This document shows positions 49,370 through 58,177 of a stretch of 64,000 nucleotides of DNA, piece by piece. Under the pieces are notes generated by a model. It did no database searches. It was not told the origin of the DNA and worked only from the letters and a program-made list of their open reading frames with translations. The translations under genes and the position numbers were made by a program. The stretch spans positions 473 to 64,472 of the forward strand of contig DLCG01000017.1 of the NCBI GenBank assembly GCA_002480495.1, given 5' to 3'. Each line of letters opens with the position of its first letter. The first letter of the stretch is position 1. This DNA comes from Rhodobiaceae bacterium UBA7804. Its GTDB lineage: Bacteria; Pseudomonadota; Alphaproteobacteria; Parvibaculales; Parvibaculaceae.

Positions 49370-49495
49370 GGTCCCAGTTGCATACTTGTCCCGCTCGCCT
49401 CCGTCCAGCCCCGGCCGTTCAGCCTGGGTTCAGCTTCCGAAGGCGATATTGGGCGAGAATGCGGGGGAAGACCTGAAAGGATCGGGACCCTGGCT

Positions 49496-50359
49496 ATGAA
49501 CCGTCTGATTCCAGATCGAAGGACATCCTTGCGCAAGATCGCCATTGCGCTCGTGCTCAGCGCCGTCTGCGCCTTGCCCGCTGCGGCAAGAACCGTCGAG
49601 CCGGACGAGGATTTTCCCGGAGGTATAAGCGCGGATTACACGATCTATATCGGTGGCGTGATCGTCGCCGAAGGCATGATGAAGGCAAGATTGGGCGGCG
49701 AGAAATACTCGCTTCAGAGCGAATTGGGGTCGGCCGGCCTGCCGAAGAAGTTCTGGGACGCCAGATGGACGATGACAAGTGAAGGCCGCGTCGACGGCGA
49801 GAGACTTCACCCCTCCCGATTCGCCTTTACCTCGGTCGAGAATGAGGAAACGAAAAAACGTCTCCTTACCTATGACAAGACCGGCTTGCCGCAGCTTGTT
49901 TTCGACCCGCCACTCTCACCGGAAGAGCGCGAGGCGACCCAACCCTTCGAGCGCAAGGGAACACTCGATCCCGTCAGCAGCCTTCTTCTTCCGGTCGTCG
50001 CGCAAGGCAACCCCTGCAACAGGAAACTGCCTGTCTTCGACGGCAAGCGGCGCTACGATCTCTACCTGACCTTCGATCGCAACGACAGCATTACCACGCG
50101 CGACCGGGGCTATAGCGGCGAAGCTGTCGTCTGCAAGGTTCGCATGACACCGCGCGCGGGAATGGACAAGACGAAACTTGCGAAGACATTGAAGGAACGC
50201 GACGCCACATGGATATGGCTCGCGCCGGTCGAGAGCGGCAGGTTCTACATACCCGTTCGCGTACAGATGAGAACGCCGGTCGGCAGCGCAGTCCTCGACG
50301 TGGTGCGCTTGCGGCCGCTCGGTGTAAACACGGCGGCCGCCAGCCTCGAAGCGAACTGA
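49496..50359 (+). CDS. DUF3108 domain protein, exported
   Basis: A 287-residue protein with a signal peptide (to about residue 36, LPAAAR) and a DUF3108 body, including ISADYTIYIGGVIVAEG, PFERKGTLDPVSSLL and RRYDLYLTFDRND. Members are predicted envelope beta-rich proteins of unknown role. The frame is open far upstream antisense to meaB, but the signal peptide fixes the start at ATG 49496. A weak GGGACC lies upstream. Confidence 0.87.
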   Translation: MNRLIPDRRTSLRKIAIALVLSAVCALPAAARTVEPDEDFPGGISADYTIYIGGVIVAEGMMKARLGGEKYSLQSELGSAGLPKKFWDARWTMTSEGRVDGERLHPSRFAFTSVENEETKKRLLTYDKTGLPQLVFDPPLSPEEREATQPFERKGTLDPVSSLLLPVVAQGNPCNRKLPVFDGKRRYDLYLTFDRNDSITTRDRGYSGEAVVCKVRMTPRAGMDKTKLAKTLKERDATWIWLAPVESGRFYIPVRVQMRTPVGSAVLDVVRLRPLGVNTAAASLEAN

Positions 50360-50364
50360 CCGGA

Positions 50365-50601
50365 CTAACCTTCTCTCGATCCGGTGTCCGTTCTGCTGAC
50401 TTCCTTGTGAAGCGCACGAAGCCGCTCCACCAGATCATCCTCCGGCGGCACTCCCGACTTCTCGATTTCACTCAGCAGTCCCTCAAGCTTCACCGCCAGC
50501 ATGTCGTAGTACTGCCTCTGGCGGTCATCCTTGTCCCGGACGCCAACAACACTTTCGGAGCCGCGCTCCTTCGAGCGCGCCAAACCATCTTTGGTGCTCA
50601 T
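50365..50601 (-). CDS. Small hypothetical protein
   Basis: A 78-residue charged soluble protein, partly coiled-coil (QRQYYDMLAVKLEGLLSEIEKSG, about 28-50, then DLVERLRALHKEVS). GGAGGTG lies directly before the ATG at good distance, and codon use matches the region. It converges with the DUF3108 gene with a gap of five bases. No family recognised. Confidence 0.75.
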   Translation of the reverse strand: MSTKDGLARSKERGSESVVGVRDKDDRQRQYYDMLAVKLEGLLSEIEKSGVPPEDDLVERLRALHKEVSRTDTGSREG

Positions 50602-50887
50602 GGCACCTCCGCGGATCTCTCAATTGTGGAACGTCAAGCGGCAGCCGCGTTTACCCGGGTTTCCTCCTCCGGGAGTGCACGTCTTGCCTGGCGGGCCCAT
50701 TGGCGGCGGCTCGGAGATCGTTGAGCGGCACGCGTGCCCTGCCTGTCCGGTTCTGCGACCGGAAGTTGCCCGGGGGGATAATCTGGCGAGAAACAGGTTG
50801 CAAGACAGAATGCACCCCAGTGCGCTTTTGACGCACGCAATGCCTGTCAAATAAGCACTTCTCGAGAACGACCGGTTTTTCGGCAGA

Positions 50888-53050
50888 TCAAGCTGCGCGC
50901 TGCCTTTTCTCCCGGATAAGCGCGAGAATTTCGCGTGCCGAATCGGGAATGTTGGTTCCCGGGCCGAAAATCGCGGAGGCACCAGCTTTCTTCAGGAATT
51001 CATAATCCTGCTGCGGAATGACGCCACCGCAAATAATGATGATGTCGTCTGCACCTTCGTCCTTGAGCGCCTTGGCAAGAGCCGGCACCAAGGTCTTGTG
51101 GCCAGCAGCGAGACTCGAAATGCCGATCACATGCACGTCATTTTCAATGGCGTCGCGAGCGGCCTCCTCCGGAGTCTGGAAGAGAGGACCGACATCGACG
51201 TCGAAGCCGAGATCCGCAAATGCCGTGGCGATCACCTTGGCGCCGCGGTCGTGACCGTCCTGCCCCATCTTCACAACAAGCATGCGCGGCCTGCGGCCTT
51301 CGGCTTCCGCGAATGCCTCGATCTCCTTGGAAATCTTCATGAAGCCCTCGTCACCTTCATAGGCCTGCCCATAGACGCCGGAAATCGACTTGATCTCGGC
51401 ACGATGGCGGCCAAAGACTTCCTCCATCGCATCGGATATCTCGCCCACGGTTGCCCGGGCCCGCGCCGCAGCTATCGCCAACTCGAGCAGATTGCCTTTG
51501 CCTCGCGCACCCTCCGTCAGGGCCGCAAGAGCCTTGCGGCACTTTTCCTCGTCGCGCGTCGACCTGATCTTCTTGAGCCGCTCGACCTGCGCAGCGAGCA
51601 CCTTGGCGTTGTCGATATCGAGAATCTCGATCGGATCGGGCTGCGCGGGGCGATACTTGTTGACGCCGACGATGACTTCTTCGCCGCGGTCGATCTTGGC
51701 CTGGCGCCGCGCTGCGGCTTCTTCGATCTTCAGTTTCGGCATGCCGCTTTCGACAGCCTTGGTCATACCGCCGAGTTCCTCGACCTCCTCGATCAGCTTC
51801 CAGGCTTCCTTGACGAGAGAGTGGGTCAGGGTCTCGAGATAGTAAGAACCGCCGAGCGGATCGATGACGTTGGTGATGCCCGTTTCATGCTGGATGACGA
51901 GCTGCGTGTTGCGTGCGATACGGGCCGAAAAATCCGTGGGCAGCGCAATCGCTTCATCAAGCGCGTTCGTGTGCAGCGACTGCGTGCCTCCGAGAACGGC
52001 AGCCATAGCCTCGATCGTCGTGCGAATGACGTTATTGTAGGGATCCTGCTCGGTAAGCGAGACGCCGGAAGTCTGGCAATGCGTCCGCAACATGGACGAC
52101 TTCGGATCTTTCGGATTGAACTCCGACATGATCTGCGACCAGAGAAGCCGCGCCGCACGAAGCTTCGCGATTTCCATGAAGAAGTTCATGCCGATGGCGA
52201 AGAAGAAAGATAGACGCGGCGCGAAATCGTCGACATCGAGACCCGCCGACAGGGCGGCACGAACATATTCGCGGCCATCCGCAAGCGTGAAGGCAAGTTC
52301 CTGAACCTGCGTCGCACCCGCTTCCTGCATATGGTAGCCGGAAATCGAAATCGTGTTGAAGCGCGGCATGTGCTTCGAACAGAAGCCGATGATGTCGGAG
52401 ATGATCCGCATCGACGGTTCCGGCGGATAGATGTAGGTGTTGCGAACCATGAACTCCTTGAGAATGTCGTTCTGAATGGTTCCGGAAAGCTGCTCCGGCT
52501 TCACACCCTGCTCTTCCGCCGCAACGATGTAATTTGCGAGAATTGGAATTACCGCGCCATTCATCGTCATCGACACGGACATTTCCTCGAGCGGAATCTG
52601 GTCGAAGAGGATTTTCATGTCCTCGACGCTGTCGATGGCAACACCTGCCTTGCCGACATCGCCGACCACACGGGGATGGTCGCTGTCATAGCCGCGATGG
52701 GTGGCAAGATCGAAAGCCACGGACAAGCCCTTCTGGCCCGCTGCGAGATTGCGCCGGTAGAAGGCGTTTGATTCCTCGGCCGTGGAGAAGCCCGCATATT
52801 GACGGATGGTCCAGGGCCTGCCCGCATACATCGTCGCCTGCGGCCCGCGCGTATAGGGCGCCAGGCCCGGAAGCGTGTTCGCGTCATAGCCTTCGGCTGC
52901 GATGCGCTCGAGATCCTCCGCCGTGTAGAGAGCCTTGACGTCGATTCCCTCGGGCGTGTGCCAGATAAGCGAATCCGGACCCGCACCCTTGGTCTGCTTC
53001 GTGACCGTGGCTTCCCAGTCCTTGAGAGTCTTCTTGTCGGCCATCTTCAT
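50888..53050 (-). CDS. scpA: Methylmalonyl-CoA mutase
   Basis: Adenosylcobalamin enzyme that interconverts methylmalonyl-CoA and succinyl-CoA, needed for propionate, odd-chain fatty acids and some branched substrates. The 720 residues form the single-chain type: a substrate TIM barrel (about 40-560) with RPWTIRQYAGFSTAEESN, then the C-terminal cobalamin domain with DGHDRG (598-603) whose His600 ligates cobalt. The start is ATG 53050; ATG 53044 is also possible. MeaB is nearby on the same strand and the cobalt chelatase genes cobS-cobT are in the same window. Confidence 0.97.
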   Translation of the reverse strand: MKMADKKTLKDWEATVTKQTKGAGPDSLIWHTPEGIDVKALYTAEDLERIAAEGYDANTLPGLAPYTRGPQATMYAGRPWTIRQYAGFSTAEESNAFYRRNLAAGQKGLSVAFDLATHRGYDSDHPRVVGDVGKAGVAIDSVEDMKILFDQIPLEEMSVSMTMNGAVIPILANYIVAAEEQGVKPEQLSGTIQNDILKEFMVRNTYIYPPEPSMRIISDIIGFCSKHMPRFNTISISGYHMQEAGATQVQELAFTLADGREYVRAALSAGLDVDDFAPRLSFFFAIGMNFFMEIAKLRAARLLWSQIMSEFNPKDPKSSMLRTHCQTSGVSLTEQDPYNNVIRTTIEAMAAVLGGTQSLHTNALDEAIALPTDFSARIARNTQLVIQHETGITNVIDPLGGSYYLETLTHSLVKEAWKLIEEVEELGGMTKAVESGMPKLKIEEAAARRQAKIDRGEEVIVGVNKYRPAQPDPIEILDIDNAKVLAAQVERLKKIRSTRDEEKCRKALAALTEGARGKGNLLELAIAAARARATVGEISDAMEEVFGRHRAEIKSISGVYGQAYEGDEGFMKISKEIEAFAEAEGRRPRMLVVKMGQDGHDRGAKVIATAFADLGFDVDVGPLFQTPEEAARDAIENDVHVIGISSLAAGHKTLVPALAKALKDEGADDIIIICGGVIPQQDYEFLKKAGASAIFGPGTNIPDSAREILALIREKRQRAA

Positions 53051-53269
53051 CTCTACTCACGGCAAATTGCGAAATTTCGTTGAAGGCAGCATAACATGGC
53101 ACAGTCAGCAGCCCCAAAAGCGGGCCGGAGTATCCGGGAAGCGTGGCAACGGGTCAAACGGTCGGCGGAATAGAGCCGGAACGCGGCTATTTCGCTGCGT
53201 CAGCATATGGGCTCAAATGAAAGCCAGGCAGGCCCCAACAGGCCACGGAAGATGAATTGAGGGGAGAAC

Positions 53270-53962
53270 ATGTCCGTTAGATGCATTCGATTGACCTCCA
53301 AGGCAGGCGCGGTAATCGCCATAAGCGCTCTTGGGCTCATCCTCGCAGCCTGCAGCGGCGGCGGCGCCGCCCGAAAGCGCGATGCGGACGGACGGGTGAT
53401 ACCGACGCTTGCCGAACAGGACCCGGCCAGCACCCTCTATGCGAAATCCGTCGGCAAGGCGGCCCGGGGGGATTGCGACGAGGAAACCTTCGACGTCCTG
53501 ACCTGCTTCGCCTATCGCGGACATGGCTATGAGGGCGCTCAGATGGCGCTCGGTCAGTGTCTGATCGCCTCCGGCAAGCAGGCCGAAGGCGCTGAATGGG
53601 TGCGCCGCGCCGCCGATAGCGGCTGGCCCGACGCGCAGAAGCTCATGGCAGGTCTCTACTTCAAAGGGGAAGGCGTGGGCACGGACATGGTGGAGGCCGC
53701 CAAATGGGCGAAACTCTACAGCCGAAATCCGAGCCTGCTTTCGCTTGGCGTTCAGCCTGACCTCTCATTCGTCCAGGATTTTCGTGGCGTGATGACGAGC
53801 GAGCAGCTTTCTGTCGCGGACCAGCGCGCGGAAAGCTGGGTTCCCAGCTACTGGACACCGTCTTCCGGTATCGACCGTGGCATTCGGCGGGCCTGCAGCG
53901 TCGAGGGCAGAAGGCCTGCTCCAAGCGCCTCCGATATTCAAACCATTCCCAATCCTTACTGA
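53270..53962 (+). CDS. Sel1-repeat lipoprotein
   Basis: A 230-residue protein with a lipoprotein signal (LAAC, 25-28, lipidated Cys28) and Sel1-like repeats (about 90-155, with GYEGAQMALGQCLIASGKQAEGAEW and PDAQKLMAGLYFKGEG split by short linkers). The C-terminus carries VPSYWTPSSG. GAGGGGAGAAC precedes the ATG. Sel1 proteins often scaffold envelope complexes; the partner is unknown. Ends before a strong terminator. Confidence 0.82.
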   Translation: MSVRCIRLTSKAGAVIAISALGLILAACSGGGAARKRDADGRVIPTLAEQDPASTLYAKSVGKAARGDCDEETFDVLTCFAYRGHGYEGAQMALGQCLIASGKQAEGAEWVRRAADSGWPDAQKLMAGLYFKGEGVGTDMVEAAKWAKLYSRNPSLLSLGVQPDLSFVQDFRGVMTSEQLSVADQRAESWVPSYWTPSSGIDRGIRRACSVEGRRPAPSASDIQTIPNPY

Positions 53963-53980
53963 TTTCAGGTCCAACATCTT

Positions 53981-54010
53981 AACCCCGCCTGTTTGCCGAC
54001 AGGCGGGGTT
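53981..54010 (+). terminator. Intrinsic terminator after the Sel1 lipoprotein gene
   Basis: A perfect 12-base-pair stem (AACCCCGCCTGT / ACAGGCGGGGTT) with a six-base loop, followed by TCTTGTT. It sits 18 bases past the stop codon and separates this gene from the sensor kinase. Confidence 0.92.
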
Positions 54011-54116
54011 TCTTGTTGCTTTCGAAAGGGTTAAGGCCATTCAGGGAAACTTTACTTCCATGTTTTAAACCGGACATCGGGTGGGGTTCTGATCTGGGGG
54101 AGGAGACCCCGTCGAA

Positions 54117-56489
54117 ATGCCCGGTGAGAGAGTGGACAAGATTGCGAACGTCACTGCCCGCGGTTGTACCGCGGAGACAGAACGCGCGGCCACCATTCGC
54201 CTTGAACTCTACCGCACGATCATGCGGTCTTATCGAGGCCTGCCGGTCTTCTTCCCGGCGATCTCGGGCGCCATTGCCTTCACCTTCACGCCCGCCTATC
54301 CCGAGCCTGTCATCATTCTCTGGTGGCTGATCATCGTTGCGGGCTATGGCGAGTACGCCCTTTTCCAGCATCGCTTCTTTTCCCTCGACGAAAAGGGCGG
54401 ACCGCTGAACGTCGATCGGTGGATCAGAGCAACGGTTCTGCGCTACTGGCTGCTCAACCTTGTATGGCTCGGGCTCGTACCGCTTTTCTGGCAAGGCGGC
54501 GGAGGCATCCAGAACCTCGCCATTCTCACTGTGCTCATCGTTCACGTGATAATGGCGTCGCAGATCGCCTTCCATCTGGTGCCAATTCTCGTCGCGGTCA
54601 CCCTTCCCATCATGATGGCGGTCATAGGCGTCTGCATCTGGACCCTGAATCCCGTCTTCATGGCTCTGGGCCTTGCCTGCGTACCCGCATTTCTTCTCCT
54701 GTCCCGCATCGCAGGACAACAAAGAGCGAGCACCGTCGAAACGCACGAACTGCGCTTCAGGAATGCCGACCTCATCGAGGACCTCGGCAAGGCGCGCGAC
54801 GTCTCCGAAGCCGCCCGGCGACGCGCCGAAGAGGCGAACATACAACTCCAGCAACGCGAGCATCATTTTCGTGCGCTCGTGGAAAATGCCTTCGACGTCG
54901 TCCTCGTCACGGACGAAAAGGCCGTGATCCAGTATGCCTCCCCCGCGGCAGGCAAGCTCGGCCTTGCGCCGGAGGATTTGATAGGACGGAATTGCCTCGA
55001 CCTTCTCACGGAAGAGCAGAAGCACGAAATTCTGGGAGAAATAGCTGAGGGCAGATCGTCCCCGGGGAATACGCTCTCGCACGAACTGGCGATTCCGCGC
55101 TATGCGGGCCGCACGGTCTGGATCGAAACGAGCATGACCAACCTGCTCGACGACCCGAACGTCCGCGGATATGTGATCAATATTCGGGATATCACGGAGC
55201 GCAAGCGGACCGAAACCGAACAGCGAAATCAGTTTCGTGTGTTGCAGGCGCTCGCAACGGGCAAGCCGATCGACGAAGTCATGTCCCTTCTCGCTCTTGG
55301 CGCGGAAGAGGCAAACCCCACCGGGCGCGCGGCTGTGTTTCTCCTCGATGCATCCTGCGATCTGGTGACCTGCGCCGCCCCGCGCCTGCCGGACGACTTC
55401 AAGACCTGGGTAGGTGATTTCTGGAAACAGCAACGCGATCACGCCTTTGGCCGCATGGCGCTTGCCGGTTCGAAGATCGTCGCAACCAACCTTCAGGACG
55501 ACATGCACGGCGAGATGGTTTCACGCTACATGAAGGATCATGGAATTCAGAGCCTCTGGTTCCAGCCGATCGTCGCTCATGACGGCAAGGTCGTCGGTGC
55601 TTTCGCGCTGTATTTTTCGGATGTCTATGAGCCCGGTGTCTGGGAAACGGACTATCTGCTCGGGGCAGCACATCTGGCCGGTATTGCGATCGAACGCAGA
55701 AGAGCGGAAGAAGAGCTTCAGCGCGCCACGGAGGCGGCAGAACTCGCCAATCGGGCCAAATCGAAGTTCCTGGCCAATATGAGTCATGAACTGCGCACGC
55801 CGCTCAATGCGATCATCGGTTTCTCCGAAATCATGCGTCAGGAAATGTTCGGCCCGATAGGGTCGGAGAAATACCGCGAATATACGAACGATATTCAGGA
55901 TAGTGGCCGCCACCTCCTGAATGTTATCGACGATATCCTGGATATTTCGAAGATCGAGGCCGGCCGCTATGCGCTCGAGGATGAAGAAGTCGATATGGCC
56001 GATGTCCTGCGCTGGTCGGTGGAGATCATGCGCGCAAGAACCATGGACAAGGCGCAGAAGGTAAGGCTCGACATGCCCGCGGAGATGCCCAACCTGAACG
56101 CCGATCAGCGAGCCATGCGTCAGATAATGCTGAACCTTCTCTCGAACGCGGCGAAATTCACCGAGGAGAGGGGCAATATCGACGTGACGGTGGCCATCAC
56201 CAGGGAAGGCGATCTATCGATCTCGGTCCGCGACGATGGCATAGGCATACCGAAGGAAAAGCTGGCTGAGGTACTGGAACCGTTCGGACAGGTCGATGAC
56301 ACGAACGCGCGCCAGCATGGCGGTACCGGCCTCGGGCTGCCGATAACGAAATCGCTGATCGAGATGCATGGCGGCAGCTTCATACTCGAAAGCGAAATCG
56401 GCAAAGGGACAATCGCGACGATGACGCTTCCGGGCTGGCGTCTTGTCTGGTCCGGCGGCGAAGGGCAAACAAAAGCCGCCTCGCAATAA
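54117..56489 (+). CDS. Membrane PAS-GAF sensor histidine kinase
   Basis: A 790-residue sensor kinase. Five or six N-terminal membrane helices (about 35-205) form the input module. A coiled coil (about 215-255), a PAS domain (about 258-375), a GAF domain (about 385-530), and HisKA with His557 (MSHELRTPLN) follow. The HATPase domain shows the N box NLLSNAAKF and G boxes DDGIGIP and GGTGLGLP. No receiver domain is attached and no response regulator gene is nearby, so its partner lies elsewhere. GGGAGGAG lies about 14 bases before the ATG. The signal is unknown. Confidence 0.92.
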   Translation: MPGERVDKIANVTARGCTAETERAATIRLELYRTIMRSYRGLPVFFPAISGAIAFTFTPAYPEPVIILWWLIIVAGYGEYALFQHRFFSLDEKGGPLNVDRWIRATVLRYWLLNLVWLGLVPLFWQGGGGIQNLAILTVLIVHVIMASQIAFHLVPILVAVTLPIMMAVIGVCIWTLNPVFMALGLACVPAFLLLSRIAGQQRASTVETHELRFRNADLIEDLGKARDVSEAARRRAEEANIQLQQREHHFRALVENAFDVVLVTDEKAVIQYASPAAGKLGLAPEDLIGRNCLDLLTEEQKHEILGEIAEGRSSPGNTLSHELAIPRYAGRTVWIETSMTNLLDDPNVRGYVINIRDITERKRTETEQRNQFRVLQALATGKPIDEVMSLLALGAEEANPTGRAAVFLLDASCDLVTCAAPRLPDDFKTWVGDFWKQQRDHAFGRMALAGSKIVATNLQDDMHGEMVSRYMKDHGIQSLWFQPIVAHDGKVVGAFALYFSDVYEPGVWETDYLLGAAHLAGIAIERRRAEEELQRATEAAELANRAKSKFLANMSHELRTPLNAIIGFSEIMRQEMFGPIGSEKYREYTNDIQDSGRHLLNVIDDILDISKIEAGRYALEDEEVDMADVLRWSVEIMRARTMDKAQKVRLDMPAEMPNLNADQRAMRQIMLNLLSNAAKFTEERGNIDVTVAITREGDLSISVRDDGIGIPKEKLAEVLEPFGQVDDTNARQHGGTGLGLPITKSLIEMHGGSFILESEIGKGTIATMTLPGWRLVWSGGEGQTKAASQ

Positions 56490-56500
56490 CGAGGCGGCTT
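56473..56500 (-). terminator. Intrinsic terminator of the acyl-CoA dehydrogenase gene
   Basis: An 11-base-pair stem (AAGCCGCCTCG / CGAGGCGGCTT) with loop CAATAA. On the minus strand it ends in TTTTGTTTG. The TAA stop of the sensor kinase lies in the loop, so the hairpin covers the end of that convergent gene too and may act both ways. Confidence 0.85.
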
Positions 56501-56527
56501 CGATCATTACTTGCCTGGATTCGATAT

Positions 56528-57820
56528 CTACCCAGCTGCCTTGGCGGGACGATTGGCCCCGATGAAGCCGAAGAGATGGCCGCCCACCTTTCTCATCTGG
56601 ATTTCCTCCGACCCTTCGGTGATCCGGTAGCGGCGATGATGTCTGTAGATATGCTCGAAAGGCTTGTGGCGTGAATATCCGATAGCGCCATGCACCTGGA
56701 TCGCGAGATCCGCCGCCTGACAAACAAGCCGGTTCGCACGGTAATTGCACATCGAAACCTTGTCGGAAAGATACTTCGCGACATCCGGCTTCGACATCTG
56801 GTCCATCTCCCAGGCCGTCTTGTAGATGAAATTGCGGATCATCTGACACTCGGTATGCGCTTCGATAAGCGGAAACTGGATCGCCTGATTGGACGCGAGC
56901 GGCTTGCCGAACGGCTTGCGCTGTTTCGCATAGGCGACGCTCTCGTCGATGCAGTACTGAGCTGCACCGACACCCGAAGCAGCCTGGCGGATGCGGTTTT
57001 CGTGAACGAAGTGCTGCGCGAGTTCGAGGCCGCGCTCCGGATCACCGAGATAGGAACCTTCCGGCACCCACACATTCGTGAAGGAAACGCGCGGATGGTC
57101 CGTCGGCATGTTGAACGTCCAGAGATACTCCTCGATCTTAACACCCGGAGCATCGACCGGCACGATGAAGCACGTGATGCCGAGCGCATCGCCCGGCTTG
57201 CCGCTCGTCCTCGCAAACACGAAGTCATGCGTTGCGACATGCATGCCTGTGTTCCACATCTTCGCGCCATTTATGAGCCAGCCGTCGACGCCGTCGCGCT
57301 TTTCGCGCTTCGCCGTCGTCTCCATCCACGTCGCATCCGAGCCGTGGTCAGGTTCGGTCAGACCGAATGCGACACGGATCGAACCGTCGAGCGAGCCCGG
57401 GATGAACTTCTTCTTCTGCTCGTCGGTGCCGAAATCGCGAAACATCAGAACCGTCGGAAAATTACCGACCACGGAGCTTTCGTTCTGAAGATCGTTGTGA
57501 AGCCCGAGCCCCTTGGCGGCCAGATGGTCTCGGATAACCGCCATGCCGAGATTGGTGCCGTCCTTGCCACCATATTCCTTCGGCAGCGCATAGCGCAGAT
57601 GGCCTGCCTTGTCCGCGCGGCGGCGCATCTCGCCAAGGAGCTCTTCCCATTCGTGGCGGGGCAGACCGTCATTGTCCCAGTCCGTGCGAGCATGTTCACG
57701 GCGATGGTCGAAAAAACGCTCATTGTCGTCCTGCGCCTGGAGCGGCTTGATCTCCTTCTCGATGAAATCGTCGAGCACCGCCAGATAATCGGTAATTTCC
57801 CTTGGAATCGTGAAGTCCAT
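56528..57820 (-). CDS. Acyl-CoA dehydrogenase family protein
   Basis: A 430-residue flavoprotein of the acyl-CoA dehydrogenase fold. The N-terminal helical part has FIEKEIKPLQAQDD, the middle domain has AFGLTEPDHGSDATWMET (FAD/substrate site), and the C-terminal helical part has CQAADLAIQVHGAIGYSRHKPFE. The length exceeds the typical 380 because of an insert after about residue 45 (HRREHARTDWDNDGLPRHEW), as in long or unusual acyl-chain dehydrogenases of the CaiA-like branch. CGGGAGGAAC precedes the ATG at 57820. The substrate is not readable from the sequence. Confidence 0.92.
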   Translation of the reverse strand: MDFTIPREITDYLAVLDDFIEKEIKPLQAQDDNERFFDHRREHARTDWDNDGLPRHEWEELLGEMRRRADKAGHLRYALPKEYGGKDGTNLGMAVIRDHLAAKGLGLHNDLQNESSVVGNFPTVLMFRDFGTDEQKKKFIPGSLDGSIRVAFGLTEPDHGSDATWMETTAKREKRDGVDGWLINGAKMWNTGMHVATHDFVFARTSGKPGDALGITCFIVPVDAPGVKIEEYLWTFNMPTDHPRVSFTNVWVPEGSYLGDPERGLELAQHFVHENRIRQAASGVGAAQYCIDESVAYAKQRKPFGKPLASNQAIQFPLIEAHTECQMIRNFIYKTAWEMDQMSKPDVAKYLSDKVSMCNYRANRLVCQAADLAIQVHGAIGYSRHKPFEHIYRHHRRYRITEGSEEIQMRKVGGHLFGFIGANRPAKAAG

Positions 57821-58177
57821 CGCTGTTCCTCCCGCGATTGCCGCAGACCTCTTGGGTGGGTCCTGCGGCACTGGTTTGTATGTCGATCCGCACACTATAG
57901 ACCGCGGTCCATTATCCGAAAGAGCGCCAGAACAGCGCAGCCAGCGCCCCCGCCCGGACGCTACGGAAGGTTCATCAGAAATCTTGCCGTTAACTTTTCG
58001 TCTGCCTAACCCATTGCTGGAACACAAGATTTAGCCGTGAACGAAGGTGGAAAATGACACGGTCAGCGATTCGGACCCGGTTCGTTCGCCCAATATTCCA
58101 ATTCCTAATATCCGATAGGTTAATGCACTCCCGGCCTTGCATCCGCCCCGCTTTACGCGGAAGGTGCGGCTCGAAAC
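57821..58177. other. 357-base divergent spacer between the acyl-CoA dehydrogenase and helicase genes
   Basis: No gene seen. The half nearer the helicase is AT-richer (around 58085-58125, CCAATATTCCAATTCC and TAATATCC), a plausible promoter zone for the helicase, but I cannot fix a -35/-10 pair. The other half must carry the dehydrogenase promoter. No inverted repeat strong enough to call an operator was found. Confidence 0.4.

Noticed and set aside
48662..49495. Upstream extension of the DUF3108 frame antisense to meaB
   Set aside because: The signal peptide starting at 49496 and the meaB motifs on the other strand show that this part is only an open frame.
50602..50887. 286-base spacer past the methylmalonyl-CoA mutase stop, with palindrome TTCTCGAGAA (50862-50871)
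   Set aside because: The palindrome cannot form more than a three-pair stem and has no U-run; no terminator or operator could be supported.
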